Assembly (NCBI GenBank): GCA_028671895.1
Contig: CM053803.1
Location: 46,250,786 to 46,314,785, forward strand
DNA length: 64,000 nt
Reading direction: 5' to 3'
Source of the DNA: Oenanthe sinensis
Taxonomy: Eukaryota > Streptophyta > Magnoliopsida > Apiales > Apiaceae
Shown in pieces: positions 11,410-24,000 of this stretch; the stretch's first letter is position 1, and every line of letters starts with the position of its first letter. Position numbers and translations under genes: made by a program. Under the pieces are notes generated by a model. The model was not told the origin of the DNA. It worked only from the letters and a program-made list of their open reading frames with translations, and did no database searches.

Positions 11410-11670
11410 TGAAGGGTTTCGGGCATGAAAATGTAGCGGATATAACGTAAAACAATAAAAAAATGAAACCCTATCGCAGGATCCATGTATAACTTTAGAT
11501 GATTATGGTGAAGACATATATTACGTATTAATATTCCAAGGACATTTATTATTCTTTCAATTTATGACGCAGTAAATAAAGATATAATAAATATTAATTA
11601 AATAATCACATAACATAATTGTTTTCAATAAAACATTAAAAGTATTGTCTCTAGGACACCAATACTAATA
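11410..11670 (-). repeat. 3' LTR of family B with a 1.25-kb internal deletion
   Basis: Matches both ends of the 1512-bp LTR at 17090-18601 but lacks the middle. The junction reads GGTGAAGACATATATT; in the full LTR the two edges are GTGAAGAAGACTG and ATAAAGACATATATT, so a shared AAGAC marks a micro-homology deletion. The inner end is mutated to ACTAATA. Confidence 0.9.
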
Positions 11671-11831
11671 ATCTTCCACTTGTACTAGAGCCAATCTCTC
11701 ATGTTTCTAACACCCATGAAACTATTATGACCTTTGTGTTTCTACTGCGACAAAGTCTTGGTCAGTGGATCTGCAATGTTATCATTTGTATGCAATTTAC
11801 ATATATGTATATCCCCTCGATTATTAATCTC

Positions 11832-14800
11832 TCAAAGAAGATGATATCGTCTGAGTATATGCTTTGTTCGGGAATGAGACCTTGGTTCTTTAGCCTGCGA
11901 AATGGCTCCATTATTATCGCAGTATAAATCTATCGGATCTGCAACTGAAGGAACCACACCATGACCTGCAATAAATTTCCGAATCCAAACAGCCTCATTG
12001 GCTGCTTCACAGGCAGCAATATACTCAGCCTCCATTGTAGAATCGGCAACCGTCTCTTTCTTTGAACTTTTCCAGCTTACAACACCTCCATTTAGACAAA
12101 ACATAAACCCAGACTGAGAAATCGAATCATCCTTGTCTGTCTGGAAACTAGCGTCGGTGTAACCTTTTACAACCAGCTTATCTTATCCTCCATATACCAT
12201 GAATTGATCTTTAGTCCTCTTCAAGTACTTTAGAATATTCTTGACTGCTGTCCAGTAACCTTCACCTGGATTAGACTGATATCTACTCATCATGCCCAAA
12301 GCATACGAGACATCAGGACGAGTACATATCATTGCATACATTATGGAACCAATTGCTGAAGCATATGGAACTTTACTCATACGGTTCTTATCATCCAATG
12401 ATTTAGGACTGTTATCTTTTGAGATCGATATCCCATGAGACATAGGGACAAATCCCCTTTTAGCATTTTGCATCCCAAATCGATGCAAAACTTTATCAAT
12501 ATATGTACTCTGTCTTAGGCCGATCATTCTTCTTGATCTATCTCTATAGATATTGATACCTAAAATATAGGTCGCTTCGCCTAAGTCTTTCATTGAGAAA
12601 TTCTTACTCAACCAAGTCTTAACAGCCTGTAAAGAAGGAATGTCATTCCTTATTATTAATATATCATCAACATATAATACTAGGAATGCCACATTGCTCC
12701 AACTTACCTTCTTGTAAACACATGGTTCATCTTCATTTTGAATAAACCCAAACTCTTTGACAGTTTCATCAAAACGAATGTTCCATCTCCTTGAGGCTTG
12801 TTTCAATCCATAAATGGATCGACACAACTTACATACTTTTCTAGCATTCTTTGGATCAAGAAAACTTTCAGGCTGTGTCATATACACATCCACATCTTCT
12901 TCAAGGCTCCCATTTAAGAAAGCGGTTTTGATATCCATTTTCCAGATTTCATAGTCATGGTAAGCAATTATAGCAAGCAAAATCCTTATGGACTTGACCA
13001 TAGCCACTGGTGAAAAGGTTTCATCATAGTCAATACCATGAATTTGCTTGAAACCTTTTGCCACCAATCGTTCTTTATAGGTCTGTACATTACCATCCAT
13101 GTCGGTCTTCTTTTTCAAAACCCACTTGCACCCTATAGGTTTTACCCCTTCAGGTGGATCAACCAAAGTCCATACTTGATTAGTATACATGGATTCCATC
13201 TCAGATTTCACGGCATCCTTCCATCTCATAGATAACGTCTACCAGACCTACGAATAACCTGTATTTCCCGCGCAGTATTGTTTTCTTGTACATTCTGCTC
13301 AGGTTCCTCCATTGGTTCAATGTTATCATGTGGGTCTCGAATTCATCGAGATCTATTATCCTCCCACTATCTTTCTTAGACAAAATTTCTCTTTCAAGGA
13401 ACACTGTAGTTCGAGCAACAAACACTTTATTCTCTGAAGGATTATAGAAAGAATAACCATTTGTTTCAGTTGGGTATCCCACAAAATTACATTATTTTGA
13501 TTTAGGTCCTAGCTTGTCAGAAGTTAGACGTTTCACAAACGCCTCACATCCCCAAATTTTCATAAATGACATGCTATGACGTTTCCTAGTCCATATCTCA
13601 TACGGAGTCTTCTGAACTATTTTAGTAGGAACTCAGTTAAGTGTATAAGCAGTCGTCTCCAAGGCGTAGCCCCAGAAACTAATTGGAAGATCTGCATGAC
13701 TCATCATCGATCGTACCATGTCCAATAAAGTATGATTCCTCCTTTCATAAACTTCATTCCATTGTGGTGTTCCGGGAGGAGTGAGTTGTGAACAATACCA
13801 TACTCTTTTAATAAACTCTTAAATTCATGGCTTAAGTATTCACCTCCACGATCAGATCGTAGAGTCTTAATACTTCCACCAGTTTGCTTTTCTACTTCAG
13901 CTTTGTATTCTTTGAACTTTTCAAAAGAATCGGATTTGTTCTTCATAAGATACACATATCCATATCTACTGAAATCATCAGTAAACGTGATAAAGTATTA
14001 AAAGCCACATCTTTTCATAGTATGCATAGGACCACATACATCACTATGTATAAGTTCTAATCGTTCAATGGCCCTTTCACCTTATCCAGTAAAAGGAGCT
14101 TTAGTCATTTTTCCAATGAGACAAGGTTCGCATGCTTCGTATGATTCAAAGTCAAACTTATCCAAGTATCCATCCTCTTGTAACTTGGAAATGCGCTTAT
14201 CATTTATATGGCCTAAACGACAGTGCCAGAGGTATGTTTGATTTGAGTCATTAGATTTAAGACGTTTATTATTCACATTATAGATAGAAGTGTCTAAATC
14301 AAGAACATATAAACCATTAAATAAACGTGCAACCCCATAGGTAACATTATTCAAAGAAAATGAACAACTATTGTTCTGAATTGAAAATGCAAAACCTTTC
14401 TTGTCCAAACAAGAAACCAAAATAATATTTCTGCAAATTGCAGGCACGTAAAAACAGTTCTCAAGTTCTAAAATAAGCCCAGTGGACAACGTTAAATAAT
14501 AAGTCCCTAAAGCTAAGGCAGCAAACTTTGCTCCATTGTCAACTCGTAGGTCGACCTCTCCCTTTGCCAAAGTCCTACTCCTTTGCAGCTCATTCACATT
14601 TATACAAATGTGAGAACCACATCTAGTATCCAATACCCATGATGTAGAAGTAGACAAATTGACCTCTATAACATAAATACCTGAATCAGAAGCTTGATCA
14701 GCCTTCTTCTTCTTCAGATCCTCCAAATAAGCATGACAGTTTCTCTTCTAATGACTTGGTTTACCACAGTAGTGACAATCACCCTTTGCAACAGCACCCT

Positions 14801-15542
14801 TGGGCTTTAAAGCCTGTTTGGGATTAGCCTTTGGCTTGGGACCAGAAGCAGATATAATCTTCTTCTTTCCCTTCCATTTGCCTTTCATTTTAGTCTTACC
14901 TTTGTTGTCTACCATCAGCATGGCAGCAGGTTTAGCCTTTTTCATGTTGGTTTCAACAGTTCGTAACATGGCCAACAATTCAGTGGGTGTTTTGTCTATC
15001 TCATTCATATTGCAGTTCATAACAAAATGAGTATAGTTGTTGTTCAAAGATTGTAAGATCAAGTCAATCTGAGCTTCCGGACCAATCGGGAAACCCAAAG
15101 TATTAAGATACTCAATATAACCTATCATCTTTAGAACATGTGGTTGAACATGTTCACGCTCTCCCTGTTTACAAGCATACAGTGCTTTGCTCGTGTCAAA
15201 TCTTTCTTGACGAGCCTGTCCCTCAAACATTCTTTGAAGGTGTTCAATCATCTCATAAGAATCCATATGATCATGTTGTTTTTGAAACTCAGCACTCATG
15301 GTTGCATGCATGAGACACGCAACATCATTCGCATTATCAATATGCTTTTGATAAGCATTTTGCTAAACACGAGTTGCATTCTCAGCAGGAGGAGCGGGTG
15401 AAGGAATTTCAATGACGTGAAGCTTTCGCTCCTGCCCGAGGACAATCCTCAAATTCCTATACCAATCAAGGAAGTTAGTTTCTGTCAGTTTATCCATCTC
15501 AAGGGTTGCTCTCACAGGGAAGTTATTTGTGTTGTTTGCCAT
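11832..15542 (-). pseudogene. Copia family-B gag-pol (dead)
   Basis: Gag starts at 15542 with MANNTNNFPVRATLEMDKL and runs in one frame, with stops near 15363, 14748 and 14082. Visible parts are the gag zinc knuckle (CHYCGKPSH, interrupted by a stop), a protease region with DTRCGSHI where D-S/T-G is expected, the GAG-pre-integrase text LWHCRLGHIN, integrase (TLRSDRGGEY), a frameshift near 13770, and reverse transcriptase at 13229-12183 with KMDIKTAFLNG, GLKQASRRW and the catalytic LYVDDIL. RNase H follows after a stop (STMEAEYIAACEA, LYCDNNGA) and ends near 11832. The reverse transcriptase frame is the best preserved, at 348 codons. The altered protease motif and the stops make the element inactive. 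Confidence 0.9.
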
Positions 15543-17075
15543 TAAATATCTACAATGTTTAAAATGTATATTAGTTAGTTGCAGAAGTTTAATTATGTTC
15601 AAGTGATTATCATATACATTCATAATATATATCTCCCACTATTTTTATCAAATCAATATCCCTAACTATTAATTCGGAAAACATTTCATTAAATCTTTCT
15701 AGTGAGTCAAGATCCATATTTCATTTATGTTTTAAGATAACGTTGGCTAATACACCCAAAACACGACTATTTAGGTAGACAACATTAGTGGATTATATAA
15801 AAGAGATTCGTCAATGGTATAACTATTTAGGTAGACAACATTAGTCAACTATTTATGTAATATTTAGGGATTTTAATGTTTATATGAACGATCATGATCC
15901 CATCATAAAGAGATTCTCAAATTTTCCTTGATCAAATATTCCATTTCAATATTCGTCAATGGTTCGATTTCCAGATCGTCGGAGAAGTCACAAGCGGTCT
16001 CACTTAAAACCCAGCTTTCTTACGAATAATAATTCACTTTTGACAAAATCTCCCCATATCAGAAAAAGAAAATTCATATTCAATACCGTGTTTCATAAAC
16101 ACAAGAATCTCATGATCGTTTATTTAATTTTAAAATCTTGAATCGTTACAGATTTTATCATTCTTAAGCAGGCATGACATGGGTGTCGTATCTAATACAT
16201 ACATCATTCCAACACATACGTATCTACACATGCATTCATATACATATATGTATTGTGCGTAAATTAAACGTGTTTGGTTATAGCCTCATCCTATGTGATA
16301 TTTCCAAGCTAATGGAATTATCAAGGTCAATCTATGGTGGTTTCAAATACTACACTATTACATGTTTTTATCATCTTCATTGCTCCATCATCTGGATTGC
16401 CTCCTAGCTTCCTTGTTTCCAAGTCTCCATTGAACAATTACATTGAATAATAAATAAATCTATTCTAATGAAATTACAAGATGAACTAGAGTTACATTCG
16501 AGATTAACAATTACAATGAATAAACGACATGCAAGTCGTATTTAGAAACCAAAACCATAAAACAAAACCACTATCCTATGGGTCTTTAGGCCATAACCAT
16601 CCACCATGTTATCACATAACACATGTAATATATCTCAGATTATATAACCATATCATATAATCATATATAATAAATTTCAGAAAATCAAATAAATTTCAGA
16701 AAATAATAAATCACTGTTTTGGGACCTGTAACGTCGTCAAACGGCTCTGACATCGTCAGTATTTCTCAGTGACACGATTCCATACAGAAAATACATATCA
16801 TTTGCAAAAATCGGACACTGGACACAGATTTCAGAAAATCTACCGAAGCCGTTTCAGAATTCGTATCGAATACGATTTCCATAACAAGAATAAACATGTA
16901 TTATATACATACAGCAATACACACAATCATCCCATAATTATACAACTCATGAATATCATATATTCAAAATCATATAAAACATATATATCAATATATAGTC
17001 ATGACATATCATATATATGTTTACATACATCGAAAAACTGTTAAACACATAATCAAATCATCCCATTATACACAT
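15543..17075 (-). other. Long untranslated leader of the family-B element
   Basis: About 1.5 kb between the primer-binding site and gag shows no sustained frame on either strand. It is AT-rich, with two copies of AACTATTTAGGTAGACAACA near 15766-15840. Its length is unusual for a copia element of this size; a captured or inserted sequence cannot be excluded. Confidence 0.6.
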
Positions 17076-17088
17076 AGCTCTAATGCCA
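17076..17088 (-). other. Primer-binding site of the family-B element
   Basis: The minus strand reads TGGCATTAGAGCT right after the 5' LTR, a variant of the initiator-Met-tRNA site TGGTATCAGAGCT. Confidence 0.7.
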
Positions 17089-17089
17089 T

Positions 17090-18601
17090 TGAAGGGTTTC
17101 GTGCATGAAAAGACAGCGGAATTATCGTAAAAATAATAAAAATCGAAACCTAATCGCAGGATCCATGTATAACTTTGGATGATTATGGTGAAGAAGACTG
17201 TACCTTAACAAAGTTTTCCGTATGCTGTTTAATGGAGGTCTAGAAAAGATGAATCACAGCAGCCCTTTGTTACAAAGATCTGCTTCCCAAAGAAGTCCAC
17301 ACGAACGCCCGATCGTCCTACGATCACCGGAGTCGGTACTAGCCGAATTGCTTCTCTCTCTCTCTCTCACTCTCTCTCTCTCTTTCTCTAGCCTCTCTTG
17401 ATGTTGAGCAGCTAGGGTTTTTCTCTAAAAATGAAATCTGATGATTAACCCTAATACTATACATTATTATGTATATATAGGGGAGAGATTTTGGGCCTAA
17501 CCCTAATCCATGTGGTTTCCAAAACCCATTCTGATTTTGGGTTATTATTATTATTAAATCCAAATTCTAATATAATTAATCAAGTCCCACTTAATTAATT
17601 CAATAATTAAATTTGAATAAACAATAATTTATTTAAATTCATAATTTAAATAAACCTCCGTTTTGACGTTCTTTGTGTGTGACGCTTTAGGTTATTATTA
17701 CGTTGGCAATAATTTTAATATCCAATAATAAAATTATAAACAATGAGCGGCATCGAGTAATACATCATTGCTACCCAAGTAACAATAATAATTGGTGATT
17801 CAATTAAACCTTTCGTGAATAATGTTCCATGTAATATAATCCATTTAACCTTATATTATAGATCAAACTCGAGGCATGTATAGTGTCATCTTTTTCAATG
17901 TTTAATCTTGGTTTCCTTGATCAATGAGTAGACTATTTAAACAAATCAATATTTGAGCATGACCATGCATTTCATAGTCTCACTCAATCAAGAGACCAAT
18001 AATATCACTCCTAGAATTGGAGGGTTAAATCAAATATCTATCATTCATATTCCTCATACGATTCATAGCATACCCAATGTCCACCTTTATCATTACCGGT
18101 TAAAGGTAACTTTGAGTGTAATCAAAGTATATTAATTCTCGTATAGAAATATAATGATTTCAAGTCAGATGATCATTACATCATTATCACTGTGAGATTT
18201 CTTATGACACTTATTAACATGTAGAATCTCACGGCGGGTCTTTTCAGTGTCATGTATTGATACATACACTTATATTCTTGACTTTAGTATCACCATACCT
18301 ATGACCAATGAGATGTGGTCATCTGTCAACAAACATACTAGTCTTATTGCATTATTATTGTCCTTAAATAATAATACTTGACTAGGGAATTTTAGGAATA
18401 AAATACTATTCATATAATCTCATTTTTAAGTCACATACATAAAGACATATATTACGTATTAATATTCCAAGGACATTTATTATTCTTTCAATTTATGACG
18501 CAGTAAATAAAGATATAATAAATATTAATTAAATAATCACATAACATAATTGCTTTCAATAAAACATTAAAAGTATTATCTCTAGGACACCAATACTAAC
18601 A
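17090..18601 (-). repeat. 5' LTR of the family-B element (1512 bp)
   Basis: On the minus strand it begins TGTTAGTATTGGTGTCC and ends with CCTTCA. Near its end are a CT/GA microsatellite (about 17352-17390), CTATATATACATAATAATG (TATA-like) at about 17463-17481, and TCCGGTGATCGTAGGACGAT. It aligns with the solo LTR at 23039-24620 and with the shortened 3' LTR. A 60-codon open frame inside it is shared by the solo LTR only because the LTRs are related. Confidence 0.9.
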
Positions 18602-18985
18602 ATTTCTAAGGAGAATGACTATAAGAATATCCCTGATGCTCCTAAAAAAACCTGTTTCAGATGTGGAAATTCTAATCATCTTGCTATTGACTGCAGGAAA
18701 AATAAAAAGAAGGAACCTGAAAGACTTAGATCAGAGGATAGGAAACAGACTAGATATAGACCATAAAATCCTTGTTTTCACTGTGGTAATTTATGGCATT
18801 CTATTTACACATGTAAAGAATATCATAGTCTATATTTCAATTATTATGAACTCTTGCCTCATATGAATAAAACTCCTGTTTCTTCTAATTATGCTGTTAA
18901 ACAAAAGTATGTGATAAAAGCTGATAGAAGAAAGACAAACTCTGACAATGCAAACTATGTTAACTTAAACTCTGATAAAGTTTAT
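18602..18985 (+). pseudogene. Copia family-A gag, part 2 (dead)
   Basis: Continues the gag frame cut at 11409: two further CCHC-type knuckles (CFRCGNSNHLAIDC and CFHCGNLWHSIYTC) separated by a stop, then NSD-type text. It stops matching family A at about 18980-18988, where the sequence turns into the opposite strand of another gag copy. Having several zinc knuckles and a Ser/Asn-rich tail is normal for this family, as the minus copy at 25666-26415 shows the same. Confidence 0.8.
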
Positions 18986-20911
18986 TCTATTTTTCTTTAT
19001 CTCCTTGTTTCCTTGGCATTGAACCTCTAGTGCATCCCAGATTTTTTTTTCTATTTTGCATGCAATTACCCTGTTGGACATCACAGAGTCAAGACTGTTA
19101 TGAAATATATTCCTTACCTTTACATCTTTGAGGACTTCTAGTTTTTCTTCTGTAAAGCATAATGTAACGTAACGTAACATGTAACCGAGGAAACTAACTC
19201 AACACTTATGGTCGGTAACTTATATTAAAATGAAGCACGAAATCGACTACAAATCGTTTATAAGTTGAATACAAAAGACCAAAACATTAGATGAAGCTTT
19301 GAAGACATTGAAGATCACTGAAAGAAGTTCATTAACATGTTCAAGCCTCAGTGAAGAATAAAGATGTAGTGTTTCAGAGGTTCAGAAGATGTCAGAGGTT
19401 TTACAACAGAGAAGTCAAGGGATTCCAGTGAATTACAGAAGCACTTCTTAACAGCTAGAGAAACAGGGCCAATTGAATGCTCAAGAAGATGTGAAGATCA
19501 AGTTCGTATTAGTCGTTTGTGAACCATACTAGTTGCACTAAACGTCAACACAAAAGGAATTGAGAACTGCATCTATGTTAGAAAAGAATTGGCTGTATAA
19601 CCGTTGTGTGCTAAAGCTCGGAGAAAATCAAGTTCAAGTAGTAAAGGTAAATTTATTAACTTGGTTGCAGTGAAAGGAAATATTACAGAGCTTTGAATCG
19701 TTGGAAAAATGGCTAAGGTGAACTACCGATAGTTGGTTTAGCTGTTTGACTGTTTCGTCTTATTTACCGACGGTTGGTGATTAGCTGTTTGGCTGTTTCG
19801 TCTTATTTACCGACGGTTAGCACATCTCGACGGTTAGCACTTTGGATATATTATTAATTCTATTTCTCTCGACAGTTATGGTTTTAATAATTCATTTGAG
19901 TCGATAGTTATAACTGATAGTTGGGTTTGACTGTTTCGTCTTAATTAACCGACGGTTATAGCATCTCGATAGTTAAGGTACTCAGATAAATATCCAGATT
20001 ATTTATTCCATCGACGGTTAAGTCATTCGATAGTTATGACACTTCGATAGTTGAGGTTTAAGATTGTTTATTCTACAGTCAGCCACAGCATGCCACCTAT
20101 CATTGATATCCTTGAGCAGAATTGTTTTAAGTGATTTATTTCAGTCTCTACGGTTATCAACAGACTCACCGATGGTTATAAAACAAATGTCTCGACGGTT
20201 GTTAATTCAAGAAGTGAGAAGTAATCTATTTACTTGGTTCTCAGAAGGTCACGTAGAAGATTGAAAAAGCCTACACAATAAAGCAGCAAAGCCAAGCCTT
20301 TGTGAGTAAGAATTTCATTCAGTTACAAAGAGAAAACATACAGAGCAAAGAAGAGAGACACAGAGAAGCCATTAACGTCGTTTGAGCTAGTGTCATAATT
20401 ATTGTTCGTATTGATTGTTGTTGTTATATTGTAACTGTACTAGTGAATCAGTTGAAGCTAATCTACGGATTAGATTTGTGTAGCACCTTCGTGGTTTATA
20501 TTAATAAAACGATATATTCCCCGAACGAACTGTGTTTGTGTTAATTGTGTGCATACCTTGTGTTTGATTTAATATCTATTCGAACTGTCAACTAGTCCAT
20601 AACAAATCATTCCGCGAATATTTTATAAATTGGACAATATCGTATTCAACCCCCCTTCTACGATATTTGGGACTAACATCTTCATTGGTCCATTCTTTCT
20701 TGTCATTCAGGGTGTAATATTCAGGGATTTGTCTTCCTTCCACAATTGTAGATGGAACTAGTTTGGTTGGTAGGTACTGACTTGTATGAATTCTGTCTAA
20801 ATTATCAGGATCAGTTGCTTCCAGGAACATCATCATTTTCACCCTCCATGTAGGGTATTCAGCCTTCTTCAATATTGGGATCCTGATGTTTTCATACTTG
20901 TTTCCAGACAT
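18985..20911 (-). pseudogene. Second family-A gag fragment, minus strand, split by a solo LTR
   Basis: Starts at 20911 with MSGNKYENIRIPILKKAEY and runs to 20679, is broken by the solo LTR at 19151-20678, and resumes at 19150 (EKLEVLKDVKVRNIFHNSL, WDALEVQCQGNKEIKKN) down to about 18985. There it meets the plus-strand gag tail to tail. Everything beyond the first 150 codons is missing. Confidence 0.85.
19151..20678 (+). mobile_element. Solo LTR of a third copia-like family (C), 1528 bp, TSD TCTTC
   Basis: Begins TGTAAAGCATAATG and ends GGGACTAACA. TCTTC lies on both sides (19146-19150 and 20679-20683), and removing the insert with one copy restores the gag reading seen near 27700. It has no primer-binding site or coding region. 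Between 19728 and 20200 it carries about 13 copies of CGAYRGTTA, of which those reading CGGTTA fit the plant MYB core CNGTTR. Its end shares the C-rich AACCCCCC plus CGATA text typical of copia R/U5. Family assignment beyond LTR retrotransposon is inference. Confidence 0.88.
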
Positions 20912-20959
20912 GTTTTTATGATCTTTGAGTTGTAGTTAACTGCCTGCTCTGATACAAAT

Positions 20960-21059
20960 TGTTGCCCATATAATCAAGCTATTACAGAAGGGGGGTTGAA
21001 TGTAATAGTACCAAATAATCGAATCAAGAACACAAGTATGGAAAAGATGAATAGCTTTG
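20960..21059 (-). repeat. LTR remnant (last 100 bp) of family A
   Basis: The minus strand reads AAAGCTATTCATCTTTTCC to ATATGGGCAACA, matching the last 100 bp of the LTR at 27984-28492. A primer-binding site (TGTATCAGAGC) and a gag start follow on the minus strand. It is fused on its 5' side to RNase H text, so most of an LTR and the end of pol were lost in one deletion. Confidence 0.8.
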
Positions 21060-24000
21060 ACAACTGCCACTTGTTCTTTTTCTGTCAATTTTATATCATG
21101 TAAAATTAGCATCTGAATATCCTATTAACTTAAAGTCAGACTCTCTAGGATACCATAAGCCAAGATTAATGGTGCCATTGAGATATCTAAAAATTCTCTT
21201 GACAACAATCAAATGAGGTTCCCTTGGATTTGCCTGAAATCTAGCACATAGACAGGTTGTAAACATAATGCCTGGTCTACTTGCAGTCAAATAGAGAAGA
21301 GATCCAATCATGCCTCTATATGCTGTAATATCTACAGGCTCTCCAGAGTCTTAATCAAGCTTGGTTGCAGTAGCCATTAGAGTTAATATAGATGTAGAGT
21401 CTTGCACTTGAAATTTAGTGAGTAGATTCTTTGTATATTTAGACTGATTTATGAAAATACCTTTCTCAGTCTGTTTCACTTGTAACCCTAGAAAATAACT
21501 CAATTCTCCCATCATGATCATTTGATACCTGGACTGCATTATCTTTGAAAATCTTTTATAGAGTTTCTCATTAGTGGAACCAAATATAATATCATCAACA
21601 TATATTTGAACCAATAATAAATCTTTACTTCAAGTTCTATAAAACAAGGTTTTATCAATTGTACCTCTTGTAAAACCACTTTCAAGTAAAAATTAAGTCA
21701 GAGTATCATACCAGGCTCTTGGTGCTTGCTTGAGTCCATATAAGGCTTTATCTAGTCTGTAGACATGATTTGGATATTTAGGATTGAGAAAGCCAGGTGG
21801 TTGTTCAACATAAACTTCTTCTTCAAGTTCTCCATTTAAAAATGCACTTTTAACATCCATCTGATACACCTTGAATTTCTTGTGTGCATCATAAGCAAGA
21901 AAGATTCTAATTGCTTCAAGTCTAGCTACAGGTGCAAAGGTTTCATCATAATCAATACCTTCCTGTTGAGAGTAACATTTGGCAACTGGTCTTGCTTTGT
22001 TCCTTGTAATAATTTCACCAGAGTCTATCTTGTTCCTAAAAACCCACTTTGTGCCAACAATTGATATGTTCTTTGGCCTTGGAACTAGGGTCCAAACTTC
22101 ATTTCTTTCAAACTCATTTAATTTTTCCTGCATTGCAGTAACCCAATTTGTATCCTTCAAAGCATCTTCAACCTTCTTTGGTTCTGTCTGAGAAAGAAAA
22201 CTATGAAATAGACATTCATTTTTAGTAGCTTTTCTTGTCTTTATTCCACTTTCCAGATCACCAATAATTAAATCAGGTTTGTGATCTTTGGTCCATATTC
22301 TTGGATGTGGAAAATTCCGTGAACTAGATGTTCCCCCATGATTTGTGCCTTCATAGAATGATTTTTCTATAAATGTTGATCCTCCCCCTGAAGTTTTGTT
22401 TCCATCAGTGTTTGATGACTCAGAGTTTATGTACTCAGAGTTTGAATTGTCAGAGTTTGAGTGATCAGTGTTTGTGGTCTCAGAGTTTGATTGATCAGAG
22501 TTTAGGGTTTCAGAGTTTGTATTGGTAAAAGTTTGATCAAATTTTGATATTTCAATGACTGAAGTTTGTTCTCCAATATCAGTAAATTGTTGATGTTGTT
22601 CCCCCTCAACATGTGTAGCTTCTTCAATTTATGTTCCAATTATATCTGAATCAGAGTTTAAGAGATCAGAGTTTAACTCATCAGAGTGTAGCTCTCCAGA
22701 TTTTGTGTTCTGCAATTCATTTTCAAATCTCAGAAATTCCTGAGCATCTTCATCATGTAATCCAGTTATTTTTCCTTCATCAAAAGAGACATTAATAGAT
22801 CCCTTGACTGCCCTTGTCCTTCGATTAAACACTTTGAATGCCCTTGAAGTGGTTTTAGTAGTTGTTGCATAGCCAACAAAAATTCATTCATCTGATTTGA
22901 GTTCAAACTTCTTTAGTTGTTCAGGATGTGTTTTGAGAATAAAACACTTGCTTCCAAAGATGTGAAAGTATTTTACATTTGGCTTTTTTCCCTTCATTGC
23001 TTCATATGGAGTCATTCCATGTTTATTGATCAAAGTGTTGTTAGTATTGGTGTCCTAGAGACAATACTTTTAATGTTTTATTGAAAACAATTATGTTATG
23101 TGATTATTTAATTAATATTTATTATGTCTTTATTTAGTGCGTCATAAATTGAAAGAATAATAAATGTCCTTGGAATATTAATACATAATATATATCTTTA
23201 AGTATGTGGCTTAAAAATGAGATTATATGAATAGTATTTTATTCCTAAAATTCCCTAGTCAGGTATTATTATTTAAGGACAGTAATAATGCAATAAGACT
23301 AGTATGTTTGTTGACAGATGACCACATCTCATTGGTCATAGCTATGGTGATACTAAAGTCAAGAACATAAGTGTATATATCAATACATGACACTGGAAAG
23401 ACTCGCCGTGGGATTCTACATGTTAATAAGTGTCATAAGAAATCTCACAGTGATAATGATGTAATGATCCTCTACTTGAAATCATTATATTTCTATACGA
23501 GAATTAATATACTTTGATTACACTCAAAGTTACCTTTAACCGGGTAATGATAAAGGTGGACATTGGGTATGCTATGGATCGTATGAGGAATATGAATGAT
23601 AGATATAGGATTTAACCCTCCAATTCTAGGAGTGATATTATTGGCCTCTTGATTGAGTGAGACTATGAAATGCATGTCCATGCTCAAATATTGATTTGTT
23701 TAAATAGTCTACTCATTGATCAAGGAAACCAAGATTAAACGTTGAAGAGGATGACACTATACATGCCTCGAGTTTATCTATAATATAAGGTTAAAGAGAT
23801 TATATTACATTGCACATTATTCACGAAAGGTTTAATTGAATCACCAATTATTATTGTTACTTGGGTAGCAATGATGTATTACTAGATGTCGCTCATTGTT
23901 TATAATTTTATTATTAGATAATAAAATTATTGCCAACGTAATAATAACCTAAAGGGTCACACACAAAGAACGTCAAAACAGAGGTTTATTTAAATTACGA

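Larger units (their letters stand above)
11410..18601 (-). mobile_element. Full-length copia retrotransposon, family B (7.2 kb), decayed
   Basis: Bounded by perfect 5-bp ATTTC duplications inside the family-A gag. In minus orientation: 5' LTR 17090-18601, primer-binding site 17076-17088, a leader of about 1.5 kb, gag-pol 15542-11832, a purine-rich tract (AAGTGGAAGAT) near 11671-11682, and 3' LTR 11410-11670. The LTR ends are TGTTAGTATTGG and CCTTCA. The pol order protease, integrase, reverse transcriptase, RNase H defines Ty1/copia. Stops and at least one frameshift make it non-autonomous. It must be younger than the family-A copy it splits. Confidence 0.92.

Noticed and set aside
17953..18135. 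60-codon plus-strand frame (MSMTMHFIVSLNQE...) conserved at 23493-23687 on the other strand
   Set aside because: Both lie in LTRs of family B and run antisense to the element. Similarity is explained by LTR homology; no promoter or domain supports a gene.
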